In this document: positions 5,743 through 10,369 of the stretch, in pieces
Layout: every line of letters starts with the position of its first letter
Numbering within the stretch: the stretch's first letter is position 1
DNA from: GWA2-46-15 sp964551525
Lineage (GTDB): Bacteria > Patescibacteriota > Minisyncoccia > Minisyncoccales > GWA2-46-15
Assembly: GCA_964551525.1 (NCBI GenBank)
Contig: CAZKCH010000017.1
Coordinates: 1-10,369, forward strand
Length of the DNA stretch: 10,369 bases
Direction of reading: 5' to 3'
Translations under genes and position numbers: made by a program
The notes under the pieces: model-generated
Told to the model about the DNA's origin: nothing
Database searches by the model: none
Seen by the model: the letters and a program-made list of their open reading frames with translations, nothing else

Positions 5743-6334
5743 AAATTTGTTCGGTAAGTTTAAGAAGGCCTGGCCTTTTAAAAAGTTTGATAAATGCCAA
5801 GAGTTTGGTTTTTTTAATATTTTTTAAATCTAATCGGTCGTTTAACGATATTTTTTTAAGGTCAACAAAATAGAGATAATCGGCAAGCGCTTTTTCTGGT
5901 TCGGCAAAAAAAGTGGTCGAGTTATCCATCTTTTGGGGCGTGTAGCCCGAAAAGAATTCTCTTTTGATCCGTTGATAAGAAAAAATTCCTTTTGACGTTT
6001 TAAACTCACGCGTCGGTTTGGTGGTAACAGAAGTTATTGTATAGACGGTTTCGGGAATAATATCGTAATGCGAAAGCGCTTTTTCTAAAGAGATATAAGA
6101 CGGCTGATAAAGCTTATTGGCAATCAAATAAAGCGAGGGATTACTATCTTTAAGCGCGTAAAATCCGTTGCGCAACTTCATGAAAAGACCGCTTTTGAGA
6201 TTGCGCCTGATAAAAAGGGAAGCGGTGTTTTGTTTAACACCAAAAATACCCTCGAATTCTCGAGGGGTAAAGATTAAAAAACCCATTGATTTAAGTTTTT
6301 CCTCGACGCCTAACCGATTCAGTTTCTTTACCAT
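5708..6334 (-). CDS. AbiEi-like antitoxin / transcriptional regulator
   Basis: A 208-residue protein paired with the AbiEii toxin. The N-terminal ~65 residues form a winged helix ending in the characteristic wing LRNGFYAL (54-61). A middle domain with YISLEKALSHYDIIPETVY (80-98) and a ITSVTTKPTREFKTSKG stretch (100-116) is typical of the AbiEi/COG5340 type. In this family the antitoxin represses its own promoter and counteracts the toxin without needing stable protein-protein contact. I chose ATG 6334: an upstream in-frame ATG at 6379 lies between the -35 and -10 elements and would not be in the mRNA. The last 35 bp overlap the toxin gene. Confidence 0.88.
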   Translation of the reverse strand: MVKKLNRLGVEEKLKSMGFLIFTPREFEGIFGVKQNTASLFIRRNLKSGLFMKLRNGFYALKDSNPSLYLIANKLYQPSYISLEKALSHYDIIPETVYTITSVTTKPTREFKTSKGIFSYQRIKREFFSGYTPQKMDNSTTFFAEPEKALADYLYFVDLKKISLNDRLDLKNIKKTKLLAFIKLFKRPGLLKLTEQIYVEQRKPRKIY

Positions 6335-6350
6335 ATTGTACCAAAAATGA

Positions 6351-6389
6351 ATTATATATCCAGTATAGCCAATGATCAAATTAAGTCAA
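6351..6389 (-). promoter_or_regulatory. Promoter of the AbiE operon
   Basis: On the minus strand, -35 TTGACT (6389-6384), 16 nt and -10 TATACT (6367-6362). An alternative overlapping pair is TTGATC (6379-6374), 17 nt, TATAAT (6356-6351). Either gives a short leader before ATG 6334. No clear inverted repeats for AbiEi binding are visible in the spacer. Confidence 0.55.
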
Positions 6390-6413
6390 GTAGGCCCAGT
6401 TGCTCGGCCTCTT

Positions 6414-6734
6414 TTAATCTCCGCTGACGCATTCGGCCTTGGTGTATGATTCAACCAAAGGATTTTTGCACGCTTCGCAAGGATTAGAAAAGGTTTGATA
6501 AATCGGATCGCAAGGCGTGGTGAAACACTGGATATTCACCTTAGCGCAGACCGGATCGTAAAGCTGGAAACAAACATCAACATTCCTTTGCTCCAGGACG
6601 CAAAAAATTATATCTTGTTCTTCTGCATTCGGATATCCATTATTATCAACGGGCACTTCCGATTGATAAATCCAAAAACCCCCAACGCCGATAATAATCA
6701 GGGCGATGATAATTAAAAATGTTTTCTTAGTCAT
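6414..6734 (-). CDS. Membrane-anchored small Cys-rich protein, Kazal-like
   Basis: A 106-residue protein with a Lys-containing N-terminus and one hydrophobic helix (about residues 5-26), which would anchor it with the C-terminal part outside the cell. The ectodomain has eight cysteines. YDPVCA, a downstream TFSNPCEAC and a closing SYTKAEC resemble the Kazal serine-protease-inhibitor pattern (DPVC..TYxNxC..C). The spacing is atypical, with an inserted FTTPCD loop, so inhibitor activity is inference. There is no lipobox. The ATG at 6734 is preferred over an in-frame codon at 6779, which would put 15 charged residues before the helix and overlap the upstream gene. It begins 11 nt after the DUF4136-PDZ gene and is probably in its operon. 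Confidence 0.75.
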   Translation of the reverse strand: MTKKTFLIIIALIIIGVGGFWIYQSEVPVDNNGYPNAEEQDIIFCVLEQRNVDVCFQLYDPVCAKVNIQCFTTPCDPIYQTFSNPCEACKNPLVESYTKAECVSGD

Positions 6735-6745
6735 GTTTTTATTAG

Positions 6746-8014
6746 TTATTTTGCTTTGGGCCTCAAGGCCATATAGCAATCGATATTGCGGGGCGTCATC
6801 CGCAGGGTCAAGATCTTAGCGAAAATCTTTCCTGCTCCCACCGACCGGATTACCAGCTCCACCTCCGAGTCGCCGCGATTAGACAGAACATGCTGGAAAT
6901 AAGGATCTTTGGAACGATAAGCTCCTCTATTCGCGCGCCCGTAATTAAAAACGGGCCAGTTGCCAACGGGACTACCATTGATTTTCATCAAAACATCGCC
7001 GGGTTTTATGCCTTGTTCTGCTGCCACTGAAAACGGTTCGACATGCCGAATAACACGCCAATCCGAAGGATTAAATCCCAGCCCTAATCCGCCATAGTGG
7101 AAACGGCGCGCATAACACTTGGAAAAATCAGCGGGTTTGTCAGAAAAATACTCCACCAGTTCGCTAAACATAACCGAAGCAATGCCGCGGATATCCGGAT
7201 TAAGCCCTTCGCTATCCGCTTCGCCAAGCCAAATCAATGGCGGTACTTCCAATTTTACGCCCTGTGCCAGCTTAACGTGGTTTAAAAAATTGAGCCGGAT
7301 ATTGCTGTAATAACTGGTGGTGGTATAGCCGGACGTGGTATGTGAGCTGGTGACCGGCACCTGCGAAGAAAACCCTCCCACATTCCAACCAATCATGCCA
7401 TAGTTCCAGACAGACCTTAATTCCGTACTGGTGACCGTGGTCGGCGGCGTATATTGTTCCTTTTTACCGATAAAGAAATCCATGCTGATGGTGATCTGCG
7501 GATTATTTTCAACGCGGGTCAGTCCGCGCGCCTGCAAAGTTTTTTCTAATTGCCGAAAAAGTTCTTTTTCCAGAAGCGGATTCGTCTTGCTGGTATAGTC
7601 AAAATCAAAGGTCTTGTAGCCGGCAAGGGATTCATCGGCATCCCGATAAACCCGGATATTGATTTCCTCTTGGGGCAAGCCGACGGGAAAAAAATCCGAT
7701 GCAGAGCCCGTTCCCTGATTTCCCAACGCATCCACGATATTGGTCTCGCTGGTATACGATAAAGGATCGGCCATGCCTTTCAGCGAATTCCGGATTAAAA
7801 AAATCCGGCGATCAATAAAGGTAAGAATAAGAGCATACAAAACTATTCCGATCACCGCATAAACAATATTTCCCAGCAAGATATCAAGAGCGTTTTCAAC
7901 CCCTTTTGCAAACATAAAAACCGTAATTAATATTAACGGGATTATTATGAAAAGCGCTTTGATTGTCCGACAAAACCACAAGACAAATTCTACAAATGTT
8001 TTTTTAATTGACAT
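6746..8014 (-). CDS. Membrane protein with DUF4136-like and C-terminal PDZ domains
   Basis: A 422-residue protein. Two membrane helices (about 20-36 and 48-68) form a hairpin. Residues ~118-292 resemble the DUF4136 lipoprotein domain: YKTFDFDYTSKTNPLLEKEL near 133-152 with a GLTRVENNPQITISM strand and a Ser/Thr/Tyr-rich variable loop (190-237). A PDZ domain runs from ~308 to 405 and contains GLGLGF, a buried AAEQGIKPGDVLMKINGSPV (331-350) ligand-groove region and a C-terminal VELVIR strand. No protease catalytic triad is present, so it is not a DegP-like enzyme. A scaffold or envelope-binding role is plausible but unproven. The combination of DUF4136 and PDZ with an N-terminal hairpin anchor is unusual. 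It has its own promoter and is followed by the Kazal-like gene. Confidence 0.8.
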   Translation of the reverse strand: MSIKKTFVEFVLWFCRTIKALFIIIPLILITVFMFAKGVENALDILLGNIVYAVIGIVLYALILTFIDRRIFLIRNSLKGMADPLSYTSETNIVDALGNQGTGSASDFFPVGLPQEEINIRVYRDADESLAGYKTFDFDYTSKTNPLLEKELFRQLEKTLQARGLTRVENNPQITISMDFFIGKKEQYTPPTTVTSTELRSVWNYGMIGWNVGGFSSQVPVTSSHTTSGYTTTSYYSNIRLNFLNHVKLAQGVKLEVPPLIWLGEADSEGLNPDIRGIASVMFSELVEYFSDKPADFSKCYARRFHYGGLGLGFNPSDWRVIRHVEPFSVAAEQGIKPGDVLMKINGSPVGNWPVFNYGRANRGAYRSKDPYFQHVLSNRGDSEVELVIRSVGAGKIFAKILTLRMTPRNIDCYMALRPKAK

Positions 8015-8043
8015 GGTTTTTGAATTAGCATGATTATTCGTAT

Positions 8044-8073
8044 ATTATACGACGAGAAGAACAAAATTGCCAA
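8044..8073 (-). promoter_or_regulatory. Promoter of the DUF4136-PDZ gene
   Basis: On the minus strand, -35 TTGGCA (8073-8068), 18 nt and consensus -10 TATAAT (8049-8044). The start codon is at 8014. It lies after the terminator at 8091-8160, so this gene is transcribed independently of the RNA upstream. Confidence 0.7.
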
Positions 8074-8090
8074 TTGAGGCGAAATCCCGC

Positions 8091-8160
8091 AAATAAAAAA
8101 AGGGCAGCGCTGTGACCGAGTTACCTTGTGGGTTGTTCGGTCTAGTAAAAAGCGCTGCCC
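8091..8160 (-). terminator. Strong intrinsic terminator with extended hairpin
   Basis: The stem GGGCAGCGCT / AGCGCTGCCC (8102-8111 with 8151-8160) is followed on the minus strand by seven T and a further T-rich tract. An inner stem GACCGA/TCGGTC (8114-8119 with 8137-8142) makes the loop a second hairpin. It ends the RNA unit that starts near 8312. Confidence 0.85.
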
Positions 8161-8312
8161 CATGCCTCAGAAATGTGGCGAGTCTCGTCAGGGATGCAGA
8201 CGGAACATGCCACTGCCCATCGCGGGCAAGAACATTCTGAGGCTTCGGCCATGAAGGCGTTAGTAAATGGGCAATCATGCCCAACTCCTTTCAGGACCAC
8301 TCAAAATGTCCT
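8095..8312 (-). ncRNA. Candidate structured RNA (~220 nt), possibly with a small ORF
   Basis: An independent transcription unit with promoter (8319-8346) and terminator (8091-8160) and no recognised gene inside. Hairpins in transcript order: AGGAC/GTCCT (8312-8293); TGGGCA/TGCCCA around a 4-nt loop (8283-8268); a long closing stem of 12-13 bp, GCCTCAGAATGT with ACATTTCTGAGGC (8243-8232 with 8176-8164), enclosing smaller stems; and the terminator. An AAAGGAG Shine-Dalgarno (8291-8285) stands 6 nt before ATG 8278, which sits inside the second hairpin. The reading frame from it (77 codons, to 8045) runs through the terminator into the next promoter, so a protein is doubtful. It matches none of 6S, SRP, RNase P or tmRNA signatures that I could check by eye. 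Confidence 0.55.
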
Positions 8313-8318
8313 AATTTG

Positions 8319-8346
8319 ATATTAGCATCTTTTTGCACCAAATCAA
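8319..8346 (-). promoter_or_regulatory. Extended -10 promoter of the candidate RNA
   Basis: On the minus strand, -35 TTGATT (8346-8341), 16 nt, and -10 TAATAT (8324-8319) preceded by TGC, an extended -10. The predicted start is at about 8312, the first base of the first hairpin. Confidence 0.6.
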
Positions 8347-8370
8347 GAACCCGCGAATTTTTGCGAAACA

Positions 8371-8398
8371 GAAAACCACCTTAACGCAGGTGGTTTTC
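8371..8398 (-). terminator. Hairpin directly after the FGE fragment
   Basis: A 10-bp stem GAAAACCACC / GGTGGTTTTC with an 8-nt loop, immediately after the TAG stop of the FGE fragment. On the minus strand the T-rich arm and the following TGTTT make it a plausible intrinsic terminator. The alternative reading is a recognition hairpin 3' of a retroelement variable repeat. Confidence 0.6.
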
Positions 8399-8557
8399 CT
8401 ATATCCGGCACACTCTAAAGCCTTGGGCGGAATAACGGTCTGTGGGCGGGTCGGCGAAGCGGAAAGTGGTTCGACAGAAGGTCTCGCCACGGGAGTAAGA
8501 TCCGCCCCGGCTGACGCGCCGCGTTCTTAGATTTAAATTCTCACGGTAGTCTTGTGC
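8399..8557 (-). pseudogene. Orphan C-terminal fragment of an FGE/sulfatase-modifying-factor domain
   Basis: An open frame of 52 codons on the minus strand, ending at TAG 8401-8399, encodes the C-terminal signature of the formylglycine-generating-enzyme fold: SRGGSYSRGETFCRTTFRF then ending GFRVCRI. It corresponds to the family pattern RGGSW..xRxAxR..PxxR...GFRVxR. No start codon exists: the frame hits TAA (8560-8558) inside the palindrome at 8552-8576, and the ~200+ upstream residues of the domain are missing. Many codons end in C with varied first two bases (TAC, TCC, GGC, ACC, TTC, CGC, GCC, GAC), as in variable repeats of diversity-generating retroelements, whose targets often carry this fold. 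No reverse transcriptase or template repeat lies in the window. It could be a decayed gene end or a displaced repeat. Confidence 0.7.
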
Positions 8558-8576
8558 TTAGCTAAGCTAAGCACAA
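8552..8576. repeat. Palindrome related to the one at 1973-1997
   Basis: The outer arms TTGTGCTT and AAGCACAA are identical to those at 1973-1997. The inner sequence is AGCT-A-AGCT instead of GGCC-C-GGCC, so both inner arms changed together. Both cores are 25 nt with a one-base centre. It lies between the methyltransferase stop (8591-8589) and the FGE fragment, and has no T-run. Confidence 0.8.
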
Positions 8577-8588
8577 CCTTAAAATATT

Positions 8589-9125
8589 TTAACTCTGTTG
8601 GTAAAGACGGATTTCGCCCTCTCTTTTAATTTCCGGCCAATGGGGAAAGGGGAAATAATTCGAAACGATTCTCGCCCCGGGTTTGAGTTCTTTTTTCAAT
8701 TTCTTCTCCAAATCCCTCATCACAAAATCAAGAGCATAAACCACCACGATATTGAACTGAGACAAATCCTCTGGCCAAAAACTCTGTAAATGGATAAAGG
8801 CCTTGTCTTGAAGCCCGGCTTGCTTGATTTTTCGCCGCGATTGCCAAACCAAAAGAGGATCGATTTCATAGCCGTGCGCCTCAATGCCGGCTTGGGCCAA
8901 GGCGATTACCAGCCGGCCGTCGCCGGAACCCAAATCAACCGCCTTGTCGCCCGGCTTGATTTCTAATAACCTGAACATCTTTTCGATTCTTGCCGGCTGG
9001 CTCGGAGCATAAAACGCCCCGTGGAATACCCGGGGCAGGATCGCCCGCAGAAACAACAAAAACAAGATTAGTAAATCAAGCGATAAGATAGAAAGCGAAA
9101 TCGAATAAACAAAAACCAGATTCAT
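8589..9125 (-). CDS. Membrane-anchored class I SAM methyltransferase, FAM173/ATPSCKMT-like
   Basis: A 178-residue protein. A single N-terminal membrane helix (~8-30) is followed by GAFYAPSQPARIEKM (36-50), the entry segment of this family, then a Rossmann-fold methyltransferase. Motif I is VDLGSGDGR (63-71), the acidic residue binding the SAM ribose is Glu87 in GYEIDP, and FWPEDLSQF (116-124) and a late YFPFPHWPE segment (157-165) match the short FAM173 (ATPSCKMT) family. Eukaryotic members trimethylate a lysine of the ATP synthase c-subunit. Bacterial members are common in CPR and have no firmly known substrate, so a membrane-protein lysine is inference. A possible promoter at 9132-9160 (TTGTTC, 17 nt, TAGGAT) would give a nearly leaderless mRNA. 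Confidence 0.88.
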   Translation of the reverse strand: MNLVFVYSISLSILSLDLLILFLLFLRAILPRVFHGAFYAPSQPARIEKMFRLLEIKPGDKAVDLGSGDGRLVIALAQAGIEAHGYEIDPLLVWQSRRKIKQAGLQDKAFIHLQSFWPEDLSQFNIVVVYALDFVMRDLEKKLKKELKPGARIVSNYFPFPHWPEIKREGEIRLYQQS

Positions 9126-9170
9126 GTTTTTATCCTACCCCTTCACATAGCTCAGAACAAGTCCTGTGGT

Positions 9171-9199
9171 TTGTGAAACGCCTGAATAAGGCGTATACT
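9171..9199 (+). promoter_or_regulatory. Promoter of the YggT-family gene
   Basis: -35 TTGTGA (9171-9176), 17 nt and -10 TATACT (9194-9199). The spacer holds a small hairpin, CGCCT/AGGCG. The leader to ATG 9242 is ~35 nt and has no Shine-Dalgarno. Confidence 0.6.
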
Positions 9200-9241
9200 T
9201 AAGGTGTCGACAGTAACTTTATCAATGTAAAAATTAAAAAA

Positions 9242-9604
9242 ATGGACTCTTATAATTCTCCGACGACTAAGCCCTTATACCGCGGCACCCAAATTGTCTG
9301 GTATATTCTGGGCCTTCTCGAAGTGCTTTTGGCATTTCGATTTGTTTTAAAATTGCTGGCTGCCAATCCGGCTGCCGGGTTCACGAGCTTTATTTATGCC
9401 GTTACCTGGCCGCTTGCCGCTCCTTTTCTGGCGGTATTTCAAAGGACTACGATGCAAAGCAGTATCTTTGAGTGGACAACGCTTTTAGCCATGTTCGTCT
9501 ATTGGCTGATCGCCGCCGGCATTATTCGGCTTCTTCTCATGAGCAAGACCGTATCCACTCCGGAAGCGGCCGGAAAACTCGAAAATCAGGAAGAGAAAAA
9601 ATAA
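9242..9604 (+). CDS. YggT-family membrane protein
   Basis: A 120-residue integral membrane protein. A short polar N-terminus (1-14) precedes two hydrophobic regions (~17-40 and ~78-100). Between them is the YggT/Ycf19 pattern of a re-entrant Pro/Ala-rich segment: ANPAAGFTSFIYAVTWPLAA (41-60) then PFLAVF. The C-terminus is charged and cytoplasmic (TPEAAGKLENQEEKK). The family is widespread and poorly understood; in other bacteria it has been linked to osmotic stress, division and cytochrome assembly. It is transcribed divergently from the methyltransferase gene and lies 54 bp upstream of the GlsB/YeaQ gene, with which it probably forms an operon of two small membrane proteins. Confidence 0.9.
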   Translation: MDSYNSPTTKPLYRGTQIVWYILGLLEVLLAFRFVLKLLAANPAAGFTSFIYAVTWPLAAPFLAVFQRTTMQSSIFEWTTLLAMFVYWLIAAGIIRLLLMSKTVSTPEAAGKLENQEEKK

Positions 9605-9658
9605 TTAAAGAAGGGCGCAAAGGTCGTTTTAACGTTATTAATTCTTCACGATAAATTT

Positions 9659-9907
9659 ATGGGAATCATTCTTTGGATTATTTTCGGGGGCTTGGTTGGC
9701 TGGATCGCTTCTCTGATTATGAAAACCGATGCCCAACAAGGCCTGGTATTGAATATCATCGTCGGCATAATCGGCGCGACCATCGGCGGCTGGCTGATGA
9801 ACTTTTTCGGCAAGAGCGGCGTGGGTAGCTTCAATCTCTACAGCTTTCTGGTGGCCCTGCTCGGAGCCGTCGTTCTTATCTGGATTGTCAAAGCGATACG
9901 GCACTAA
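9659..9907 (+). CDS. GlsB/YeaQ/YmgE-family stress-response membrane protein
   Basis: An 82-residue protein with three membrane helices and the family signature: an N-terminal IIFGGLVGWIASLIM (7-21), a short loop with GLVLNIIVGIIGATIGGWL (28-46), then FNLYSFLVALLGAVVLIWI (58-76). It has the usual length of the transglycosylase-associated protein family, the name of which does not imply enzyme activity; members are general stress proteins of unknown mechanism. It follows the YggT gene on the same strand and ends at a strong bidirectional terminator. Confidence 0.93.
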   Translation: MGIILWIIFGGLVGWIASLIMKTDAQQGLVLNIIVGIIGATIGGWLMNFFGKSGVGSFNLYSFLVALLGAVVLIWIVKAIRH

Positions 9908-9925
9908 AAATCAGACAACGCCGTA

Positions 9926-9960
9926 AAAGAAAAAACCTGATCTCTTCAGGTTTTTTCTTT
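9926..9960. terminator. Bidirectional intrinsic terminator
   Basis: A perfect 15-bp stem, AAAGAAAAAACCTGA (9926-9940) and TCAGGTTTTTTCTTT (9946-9960), with a TCTCT loop. The T-rich arm serves the plus-strand YggT-GlsB operon, and the A-rich arm becomes T-rich for the converging zinc-protein gene. Confidence 0.9.
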
Positions 9961-9971
9961 GGTACAACGCC

Positions 9972-10341
9972 TTATTTTTTGGCAATCTTTTTCGCCGGTT
10001 TTTTGACCTTAACCGCCGGCGCTTTGGCCTCTATCGCTCCGACCAGCCGCTCCATTTTCGCATTCAGTATTTCCAATTGCTTTTTTACTTCATTGCAATT
10101 GCATCCGCCGACGCCGCTATTGTTGAAATCCGATCCGGGCTTCTGGGGAAATCTGGGAGATTCGCCCCTGCCCCGATCGCCTCCAAAATCCTTCTTGCCG
10201 CCAAAGCAAGCGTTGCAATACACCGGTTTGCCGCTGGTTGGCCTGAAAGGCACTTCGCACGATTGACCGCATTGATCGCAAATCGCCTGATGCATTGTCA
10301 CCGGACCACGATCTCTGCCTCCGCCGAATCCTCGCCCGCCG
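9972..10341 (-). CDS. CxxC-x17-CxxC zinc-binding protein, 5' truncated by contig end
   Basis: The N-terminus is lost at the contig edge. The native part begins in a Gly/Arg-rich stretch (GRGFGGGRDRG), then a single zinc ribbon: CDQC, exactly 17 residues (GQSCEVPFRPTSGKPVY), and CNAC. A Gly/Arg/Asp linker follows, then a second Cys pair (GCNCNE), a short helix-forming segment (EVKKQLEILNAKMERLVGAI) and a Lys/Ala/Pro tail ending KPAKKIAKK. NCBI names this family for its Cys spacing; it is common in CPR bacteria and some archaea, and its function is unknown. The RGG-like head and basic tail suggest nucleic-acid binding (inference). Residues read upstream of 10341, including a GTG that could be taken as a start at 10361, come from the amplification primer. 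Confidence 0.85.
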
Positions 10342-10369
10342 CCCCCCCCAACCAAACACACCCAACACA
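10342..10369. other. Amplification-primer sequence at contig end (not genomic)
   Basis: The last 18 bases (10352-10369) are the reverse complement of bases 1-18. Inward of them, 10342-10351 is all C or A, which is ten G/T bases on the minus strand, stopping at a G at 10341. The eight-C run belongs to this primer tail and should not be read as a genomic homopolymer. Confidence 0.88.

Noticed and set aside
6335..6379. Upstream ATG start for the AbiEi gene
   Set aside because: The codon lies between the predicted -35 and -10 boxes, so it would not be transcribed; ATG 6334 starts at the conserved domain.
8161..8245. Cobalamin riboswitch, because of a GCCACTG word on the plus strand
   Set aside because: The other conserved B12-riboswitch boxes are absent, the orientation has no downstream gene, and the promoter and terminator are on the minus strand.
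8045..8278. 77-codon protein from ATG 8278
   Set aside because: Despite a good Shine-Dalgarno, the frame passes through the intrinsic terminator at 8091-8160 and ends in the next gene's -10 region; no recognisable domain. It is kept only as a possible short ORF inside the candidate RNA.
8095..8312. 6S RNA, SRP RNA, RNase P RNA or tmRNA
   Set aside because: The 5' and 3' ends do not pair as in 6S, there is no SRP tetraloop/AGCAG motif, no GAGGAAAGUCC of RNase P, and no tRNA-like ends or tag frame of tmRNA.
1..10369. Terminal inverted repeats (19 nt) as ends of a transposon, linear plasmid or phage
   Set aside because: The G/T-only ten bases following the 18-mer at each end and the truncation of genes at both ends fit an amplification primer, not a biological terminus.

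Overview
The window looks like one contig from a single-amplified genome of a Candidatus Patescibacteria (CPR, probably Parcubacteria-like) bacterium. The lineage is inferred from the gene set: a CxxC-x17-CxxC zinc protein with a Gly/Arg-rich head and Lys/Ala tail, YggT and GlsB/YeaQ-type small membrane proteins, a membrane-anchored FAM173-like methyltransferase, and near-absence of Shine-Dalgarno sequences. There is no rRNA or tRNA to confirm it. Both ends carry the same 18-nt sequence in inverted orientation, each followed by exactly ten G/T bases read inward. This matches a quasi-random whole-genome-amplification primer, so bases 1-28 and 10342-10369 are almost certainly not genomic.

Layout. 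(1) 1-1562: an AT-rich type II restriction-modification operon on the minus strand, with a putative endonuclease followed 3 nt later by a gamma-class NPPY adenine methyltransferase cut by the contig end. (2) 1563-2119: a gene-free, palindrome-rich stretch holding two copies of a ~100-115 bp hairpin element, a perfect 20-bp-arm palindrome and a terminator. (3) 2120-4453: two Fic-family genes on the minus strand, one with Gln in place of the catalytic His and one canonical, each preceded by its own inverted-repeat operator. (4) 4527-6334: an AbiE-type toxin-antitoxin pair (AbiEi, AbiEii) with a DUF456 membrane protein downstream. Regions 1-4 form a defence/stress island. (5) 6414-8014: a small anchored Kazal-like Cys-rich protein and a membrane DUF4136-PDZ protein. 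(6) 8045-8588: no ordinary gene, but a probable ~220-nt structured RNA with its own promoter and terminator, and an orphan C-terminal fragment of a formylglycine-generating-enzyme (FGE/sulfatase-modifying) domain, bounded by a hairpin and by a second copy of the palindrome seen at 1973-1997. (7) 8589-10341: ordinary CPR-type genes, namely the FAM173-like methyltransferase (minus), YggT and GlsB/YeaQ (plus), a bidirectional terminator and the zinc protein (minus).

All complete genes read through in the standard code; every identifiable stop is TAA or TAG. The most unusual items are the covarying palindrome families, the candidate structured RNA, the FGE fragment whose codons resemble a diversity-generating-retroelement variable repeat, and the paired active/degenerate Fic genes under separate palindromic operators.
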